A program made the position numbers and the translations under genes. A stretch of 10,102 bases of DNA from Acidobacteriaceae bacterium (GTDB lineage Bacteria; Acidobacteriota; Terriglobia; Bryobacterales; Bryobacteraceae). Each line of letters opens with the position of its first letter. Position 1 is the first letter of the stretch. The stretch spans positions 1 to 10,102 of the forward strand of contig JAFASD010000360.1 of the NCBI GenBank assembly GCA_019244945.1. The letters run 5' to 3'. The notes under the pieces were generated by a model. That model was given only the letters and a program-made list of their open reading frames with translations, did no database searches and was not told the DNA's origin. Of this stretch, positions 6,252 through 10,102 are shown piece by piece.

Positions 6252-7573
6252 TGCTCCAGTGTATCCATGGCAAAGTCCGCCTGATCTTTCGTGATAATTA
6301 GCGGAGGACAGAGCCGAATGCTGTTGGGACCGCAGCCCAGGATTAGCAAACCTCGTTCGAATGCCAGCATTTCCAACTGGTCCCGCAGCTCGGGAGCGCG
6401 CTCCTTGGTTTGCTGATCGTAGACCAGTTCGACTCCGATCATCAGACCTAAACCGCGGACGTCACCGACGCAGCGGAATCGTCCGGGCCACTCGCGCATC
6501 CGCGTCATCATGTAGTTGCCGATTGTGGCGGCGTTGGCAAGGAGGCTCTCTTCGAGCAGCTCGATAGTGGTAAGGGCAGCGGCGATAGAGACTGGATTGC
6601 CTCCGAATGTGGACGCGTGCGCTCCTCGAGGCCAGTTCATGACCTCGGCTCGCGCAATGGTCGCAGCGAGTGGCATCCCACTGGCGATGCCTTTGGCGAG
6701 CGTCACAATATCCGGCGTAACGCCAAAATGTTCCGAAGCAAACATCCGGCCTGTGCGGCCCATCCCGGATTGGACCTCGTCATGGACCAGGAGGATGCCG
6801 TACTTATCCGCGATCCGGCGTAGCTCCTCATGAAACTTCTTCGGTGGAACGAGATAGCCGCCCTCACCCTGTACCGGTTCGACAAAGATCGCCGCTACTT
6901 CTTCGGCCGGAAGAATGGTCTTGAAGAGCCGGTCCTCCAAAACCTTGACGCATTCCACATCGCACGTGGACGGCTCTTTCCCGTAGGGGCAGCGGTAGCA
7001 ATAAGCGTAGGGAATGTGCTGGACCGGCAGCATGGGACCGAAGCCTCGCCTCTGCGTCACCTTGCTGCCAGTAAGCGAAAGCGCGCCCATGGTGCGGCCA
7101 TGAAAGCCGCCAAAAAAGGCAATGAACTTATCCCGTCCGGAGTGATAGCGGGCCATCTTGAGAGCGGCCTCGACCGCTTCGGCCCCGGAGTTTCCGAAGT
7201 AGACGCGACGCGGCACATCCCCGGGCGCGAGTGCGGCGAGCTTCTCAGCGAGACGCACCATGCTCTCGTAGTAAAAATCGGTCCCGGACATGTGGAGAAA
7301 CTCAGCCGCTTGTTTCTGGATCGCATCCACAACGCGCGGATGACAATGGCCGCTCGCCACAACCGCAATTCCGGCGGCGAAATCGAGGAAGTGGTTTCCA
7401 TCCACATCCTCAACAATCGCCCCTTCTCCGCGTTTCATCACCAGCGGATAACAGCGCGTATAAGACGAAGAGAGAACAACGTGATCTCTGGCGATGATCT
7501 CCTTCGCCTTCGGCCCAGGCAGAGGGGTTATCAAATTCGGCAGCAACGGATGTGCAGCTATTTCCGTAACCAT
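6227..7573 (-). CDS. Class-III PLP aminotransferase (acetylornithine / GABA aminotransferase family)
   Basis: The gene encodes 448 aa from the ATG at 7573, chosen because GAGGTG (7578-7583 on the minus strand) sits 4 nt upstream. A TTG six codons earlier is open but has no ribosome site. Fold-type I landmarks are YFGNSGAEAVEAALKMAR (about 125-142), FHGRTMGALSLTGS (about 157-170), FVEPVQGEGGY, LLVHDEVQSGMGRTG with PLP-binding D265, and TLAKGIASGMPL with the Schiff-base lysine K294, then STFGGNPVS. The HIPYAYCYRCPYG...TCDVEC segment (Cys 192, 195, 204, 208) is seen in GABA-aminotransferase-like members, including archaeal amino-acid racemases of this family. Substrate specificity therefore cannot be read from sequence: it could be an omega-aminotransferase, an acetylornithine-type enzyme or a racemase. 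No arginine-biosynthesis genes lie beside it. It is the first gene of the minus-strand operon. Confidence 0.92.
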   Translation of the reverse strand: MVTEIAAHPLLPNLITPLPGPKAKEIIARDHVVLSSSYTRCYPLVMKRGEGAIVEDVDGNHFLDFAAGIAVVASGHCHPRVVDAIQKQAAEFLHMSGTDFYYESMVRLAEKLAALAPGDVPRRVYFGNSGAEAVEAALKMARYHSGRDKFIAFFGGFHGRTMGALSLTGSKVTQRRGFGPMLPVQHIPYAYCYRCPYGKEPSTCDVECVKVLEDRLFKTILPAEEVAAIFVEPVQGEGGYLVPPKKFHEELRRIADKYGILLVHDEVQSGMGRTGRMFASEHFGVTPDIVTLAKGIASGMPLAATIARAEVMNWPRGAHASTFGGNPVSIAAALTTIELLEESLLANAATIGNYMMTRMREWPGRFRCVGDVRGLGLMIGVELVYDQQTKERAPELRDQLEMLAFERGLLILGCGPNSIRLCPPLIITKDQADFAMDTLEQCLQHLER

Positions 7574-7577
7574 AAAG

Positions 7578-7583
7578 CACCTC
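7578..7583 (-). promoter_or_regulatory. Shine-Dalgarno deciding the aminotransferase start
   Basis: Read on the minus strand the sequence is GAGGTG, then CTTT, then ATG at 7573. The match to the anti-Shine-Dalgarno and the spacing favour this ATG over the upstream TTG at 7591. Confidence 0.7.
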
Positions 7584-7665
7584 AACTTCAAAAAGGAATA
7601 CAGACCTAGGGGATGGGCCGCAGGAAAGCGGAGTTAGTCTGAGCCGAATAGAGAGGGACGCGTGC

Positions 7666-7680
7666 TGGCGGGAATCGCCA
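7666..7680. repeat. Short inverted repeat in the divergent intergenic region
   Basis: TGGCG-GGAAT-CGCCA is a perfect 5-bp dyad between the divergently transcribed aminotransferase and nucleotidyltransferase genes. The position would suit an operator. A possible -10 (TGTAAT, 7690-7695) for the + strand unit lies 9 bp downstream, but no good -35 is seen. The dyad is short and could be chance. The rest of 7574-7704 shows nothing else recognisable. Confidence 0.25.
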
Positions 7681-7704
7681 TACTTCCAGTGTAATTCAGA
7701 GTTG

Positions 7705-8544
7705 ATGGGAGTGCATCGGAAACAGAAGCACTTTGTTCAACATCCCACAGACCAGAGGCTTGCGCAGGATATGGCGACGGAAACCATAGAGGAACGGTTG
7801 GCGCGCTGCTCATCGTGGCCTGAGCGGTTTCCGCGCGAGCAGTGGGAAGTCTACAAGAGCGTAATCGCGGAAGCGCGCAAACGTGGATTGAACTTCGCGG
7901 TCGGGGGTGGATTGGCCGCGATGGTGTACGCAGGGCAATGGCGGAACACAAAGGACATCGATCTCTATGTCCCGGCGCGCGAGCGCGAAGAGATGATCCG
8001 TGCCGTCACTGATCTTGGTCTGGATGACTATTACGCAGTACAGGCTTACGACCGCAATTGGATCTACCGGAGTCACAAGGGCGACACTATCGTTGATTTG
8101 ATCTGGGCAATGGCCAACCAGCGTTCCGTTGTTGATGAAAGCTGGCTTCGCGGCCCCGAAGTGGAAGTCGAAGGTGAACGCTTCCGGTTGCTAGCTCCCG
8201 AAGAGGCGCTGTGGAGCAAACTGTACGTTTTGCAACATGATCGTTGTGACTGGCCGGATGCACTGAACCTGTTGTATGGCGTGGGGCCGGAGATGAATTG
8301 GCGGCATCTTTTCGACCGCGTAAACCGTGACGCACCGCTACTTCACGGACTCCTATCCGTTTTCGCCTGGATTTGCCCCGAACGGGCTCGCGAACTGCCA
8401 TCCTGGATCTGGAGTGAGGTGCAGCAATCTCAACCCGCGGAAGGGACTAACACGGAATTAATGGTCGAGCGGGCGCGGCAGCTTGATTCGCGTCCCTGGT
8501 TCAGTCCATCGCTTGAAGATGAATGCGAGGGAAACGATAAGTAA
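7705..8544 (+). CDS. MNT-fold nucleotidyltransferase family protein
   Basis: The frame gives 279 aa from the ATG at 7705. An ATG at 7771 (MATETIEERL) is an equally possible start, since neither has a strong Shine-Dalgarno. The core motif is NFAVGGGLAAMVYAGQWR (63-80), a GG loop and helix, followed by TKDIDLYV (82-89) with the metal-binding pair D84/D86 of the pol-beta-type nucleotidyltransferase fold. A third acidic residue probably lies in TIVDLIW. The pattern resembles stand-alone nucleotidyltransferases of the DUF6036 / AbiEii-like superfamily, not tRNA CCA enzymes. The C-terminal part includes WICPERARELPSWIW, a Trp-rich segment I associate with this group. There is no adjacent AbiEi-like antitoxin or HEPN partner, so a toxin-antitoxin role is not supported. 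It heads a three-gene unit, 18 bp before the next gene. Its substrate is unknown. Confidence 0.8.
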   Translation: MGVHRKQKHFVQHPTDQRLAQDMATETIEERLARCSSWPERFPREQWEVYKSVIAEARKRGLNFAVGGGLAAMVYAGQWRNTKDIDLYVPAREREEMIRAVTDLGLDDYYAVQAYDRNWIYRSHKGDTIVDLIWAMANQRSVVDESWLRGPEVEVEGERFRLLAPEEALWSKLYVLQHDRCDWPDALNLLYGVGPEMNWRHLFDRVNRDAPLLHGLLSVFAWICPERARELPSWIWSEVQQSQPAEGTNTELMVERARQLDSRPWFSPSLEDECEGNDK

Positions 8545-8550
8545 GGGCGC

Positions 8551-8556
8551 AAGGAG
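8551..8556 (+). promoter_or_regulatory. Strong Shine-Dalgarno of the TIM-barrel isomerase gene
   Basis: AAGGAG lies 6 nt before the ATG at 8563, in the 18-bp gap after the nucleotidyltransferase stop. It is one of the best ribosome sites in the window and fixes this start. Confidence 0.7.
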
Positions 8557-8562
8557 CAAGCT

Positions 8563-9351
8563 ATGCTCATCGGCACGATGAACCATCCGGAGCGCAACGT
8601 TATTGACGAGATCGCGTGGATGGCAGAAGCCAGAATGGAGTTTATCGATCTCACACTGGAACCGCCAGGCGCGCCTTCGTGGAGCGTGGACACTCGCGCG
8701 ATCCGCGCTGCGCTCGACCGGCACGGAATGCAAGTGGTCGGTCATACGGCTTGGTATCTTCCTATGGCAAGCGCGATTCCCGAGATCCGGGAAGCCGCTG
8801 TGGCGGAACTGAAACGATGTTTGCAGCGATTTGGCGAAGTCGGCGCGAAACTGATGAACCTTCATCCCGATCGGCACACGCCCTGGCACTCGCGGCGGTT
8901 CTATATCGAAAGGAATCTCGACACCATTCGCGAGCTTACTCCTCACGCAAAAAGCTGTGGAATTGGGTTAATGATCGAAAATTTGCCGGGGGACTATAAC
9001 TCGGCTCCGCAGCTTGGTGAATTGTTGGATCCCATTCCGGATCTCGGTTTACATCTGGATATCGGTCATGCCAACCTGCAGGTTCCTCACAACACGACTG
9101 AGGAGATACTGGCCGCTCACGGCAAGAGACTTCGGCATGTTCACCTGCACGATAACAAGGGAGGGGGCGCGGACCTGCATCTGCCGCTCGGAACGGGCAC
9201 CGTGGATTTGCGCCGTGCCGTAGAAGCGCTGCAAAGATGTGGGTACGACGGCACAATCACACTCGAGGTATTCACGCCGGACACGCGTTACCTGGTATAC
9301 AGCCGAGATGTGTTGCGCCAGGTTTGGAACGATTGCAAGCGCGGTTCGTGA
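8563..9351 (+). CDS. Sugar phosphate isomerase/epimerase-like TIM-barrel protein (AP_endonuc_2 / xylose-isomerase-like)
   Basis: The protein has 262 aa, is cytosolic and has no signal peptide. The order of elements matches the xylose-isomerase-like barrel (PF01261): EFIDLTLEPP on an early strand, VVGHTAWYLP (58-67), AKLMNLHPD (95-103, H101), GIGLMIENLPGD (133-144, metal-ligand E139), LGLHLDIGHANL (161-172, D166 and H169), LRHVHLHDNKGGGADLHLPLG (190-210, H194/H196), and TITLEVF (231-237, E235). The metal-site residues E139, D166, H196 and E235 appear intact. Families with this layout include inosose dehydratase, hydroxypyruvate isomerase, tagatose/psicose epimerases and endonuclease IV. Sequence alone does not choose between them, but a sugar or polyol isomerase is more likely than a DNA repair enzyme. 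It sits between a nucleotidyltransferase and a phosphoribosyltransferase with short gaps. Confidence 0.87.
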   Translation: MLIGTMNHPERNVIDEIAWMAEARMEFIDLTLEPPGAPSWSVDTRAIRAALDRHGMQVVGHTAWYLPMASAIPEIREAAVAELKRCLQRFGEVGAKLMNLHPDRHTPWHSRRFYIERNLDTIRELTPHAKSCGIGLMIENLPGDYNSAPQLGELLDPIPDLGLHLDIGHANLQVPHNTTEEILAAHGKRLRHVHLHDNKGGGADLHLPLGTGTVDLRRAVEALQRCGYDGTITLEVFTPDTRYLVYSRDVLRQVWNDCKRGS

Positions 9352-9368
9352 CGAGACAGGAACGCGAA

Positions 9369-10055
9369 ATGGCCCTTTTCCAAAACCGTAGAGAGGCTGG
9401 CCGGGCCCTCGCTGAACGTCTACTCCCGTCCCGTGCTGCGGATTCGGATACCGTTGTTTTTGCGCTACCCAGAGGTGGTGTGCCCGTGGGCTATGAGGTC
9501 GCACGCGCGTTACACGCTCCATTAGACGTTTTCCTCGTACGCAAGCTCGGCATGCCCGGGGAAGAGGAACTGGCGCTTGGCGCAATTGCCAGCGGCGGAG
9601 TGCGAGTTCTCAACCGTGACCTGATCGACTATTTGCATATTTCAGAAGACCTTCTCGAAGAAGTGACCGCGCGCGAACAGCGGGAGCTCGAAACGCGTGA
9701 GCGCCTCTACCGAGAGGGTCGCGAGCCGCTTTCACCACGGGATCGAACTGTAATCCTCGTCGACGATGGCTTAGCGACCGGCGCGAGTATGTTGGCCGCC
9801 GCCAGAGCTTTGCGGCCGCAAGGCGTCCGCAAGATCACTGTGGCTGTTCCCGTCGCGGCCCGACAGACATGCAACAGTATTCGGACTGAAGTGGATGAAA
9901 TTGTTTGCGCCGCCACCCCACATCCTTTTGGAGCAGTCGGGATTTGGTACGAGGACTTTTCCCAGACCACGGACGAAGAGGTTCGAACGCTGCTGGAGGA
10001 AGCGAGGCAGCAGATGACATCTGATCCGCCCGTACCGCAGCCCGCGAATTTCTAG
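9369..10055 (+). CDS. Phosphoribosyltransferase family protein (type I PRTase fold)
   Basis: The gene encodes 228 aa from the ATG at 9369, with CAGGAA 6 nt upstream; the frame is open back to 9237 but overlaps the previous gene, so that extension is rejected. Residues 5-19 (QNRREAGRALAERLL), VFALPRGGVPVGYEVARAL (30-48) and DVFLVRKLGMPGEEELALGAIASGG (53-77) are characteristic of the stand-alone PRTase group also seen fused to hydrolases in some bacteria, for example in dormancy-type loci of actinobacteria. The PRPP-binding loop VILVDDGLATGAS (128-140) is intact, with the adjacent acidic pair D132/D133. Residues 94-125 form a very charged helical insert. Such enzymes transfer ribose-5-phosphate from PRPP to a base or a similar acceptor; the acceptor here is unknown. 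It lies 17 bp after the TIM-barrel gene and probably shares its transcript. No terminator is visible in the 47 bp after the stop. Confidence 0.9.
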   Translation: MALFQNRREAGRALAERLLPSRAADSDTVVFALPRGGVPVGYEVARALHAPLDVFLVRKLGMPGEEELALGAIASGGVRVLNRDLIDYLHISEDLLEEVTAREQRELETRERLYREGREPLSPRDRTVILVDDGLATGASMLAAARALRPQGVRKITVAVPVAARQTCNSIRTEVDEIVCAATPHPFGAVGIWYEDFSQTTDEEVRTLLEEARQQMTSDPPVPQPANF

Positions 10056-10102
10056 ACAGCGAACGTGGTACTTCGAGAACGATCCATTCAGATTCCGCCT
10101 TC

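Noticed and set aside
6830..7609. Long open frame of 259 codons on the + strand
   Set aside because: It lies wholly antisense to the aminotransferase gene, whose product has all class-III motifs. The frame shows no family resemblance and is a codon-usage shadow.
7705..8544. AbiEii-type abortive-infection toxin
   Set aside because: The nucleotidyltransferase fold fits, but no AbiEi-like antitoxin or HEPN partner is adjacent and the neighbours are metabolic enzymes.
9237..9368. N-terminal extension of the phosphoribosyltransferase
   Set aside because: It overlaps 115 nt of the isomerase gene and has no family match. The ATG at 9369 has CAGGAA upstream and gives the expected family start.
1..10102. 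CRISPR array, insertion sequence, tRNA or rRNA
   Set aside because: No regularly spaced repeats, transposase frames with terminal inverted repeats, cloverleaf-like segments or rRNA-like stretches were found on reading through the window.

Overview
The window reads as an ordinary chromosomal stretch of a moderately GC-rich Gram-negative-type bacterium, most likely an Acidobacteriota member (Terriglobia-like). This is an inference from gene content: a small protein with the dispersed 'STGPKT.EGKA' N-terminal motif, a Tat-exported DUF362 protein, a YtxJ-type bacilliredoxin, a periplasmic M2 (ACE-like) peptidase, and a YraN with an N-terminal extension. No rRNA, tRNA, CRISPR array or complete mobile element was found.

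Layout. Positions 2-43 hold the last codons of an upstream gene. Positions 44-264 are a C-rich, G-poor untranslated tract that looks like a Rho loading site, followed by a small hairpin. Next, on the + strand, come an unknown-function protein (295-927) and a Tat-exported DUF362 protein (979-2151). A broken toxin-antitoxin locus follows: a HigB-like reading frame that keeps only its C-terminal end (2193-2471), and an apparently intact HigA antitoxin (2489-2896). After it lie a bacilliredoxin-like protein (2943-3299) and a secreted M2 dipeptidyl carboxypeptidase homologue (3350-5197). The peptidase appears to be expressed from a promoter that would give a leaderless mRNA.

The peptidase converges, with only 5 bp between stop codons, on a compact minus-strand operon. 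Read 5' to 3' on that strand it runs: class-III PLP aminotransferase (7573-6227), SAM methyltransferase (6251-5646), YraN nuclease-like protein (5676-5203). All three genes overlap at their ends, so translational coupling is likely.

Divergently, on the + strand, a tight three-gene unit carries a MNT-fold nucleotidyltransferase (7705-8544), a xylose-isomerase-like TIM-barrel enzyme (8563-9351) and a PRPP-motif phosphoribosyltransferase (9369-10055), with 17-18 bp gaps. The joint function of this unit is unknown. It is the best candidate here for an uncharacterised pathway, although each family on its own is common.

The most solid unusual observation is the decayed HigB next to an intact HigA. 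The remaining genes look like conserved housekeeping or accessory families with intact catalytic residues.
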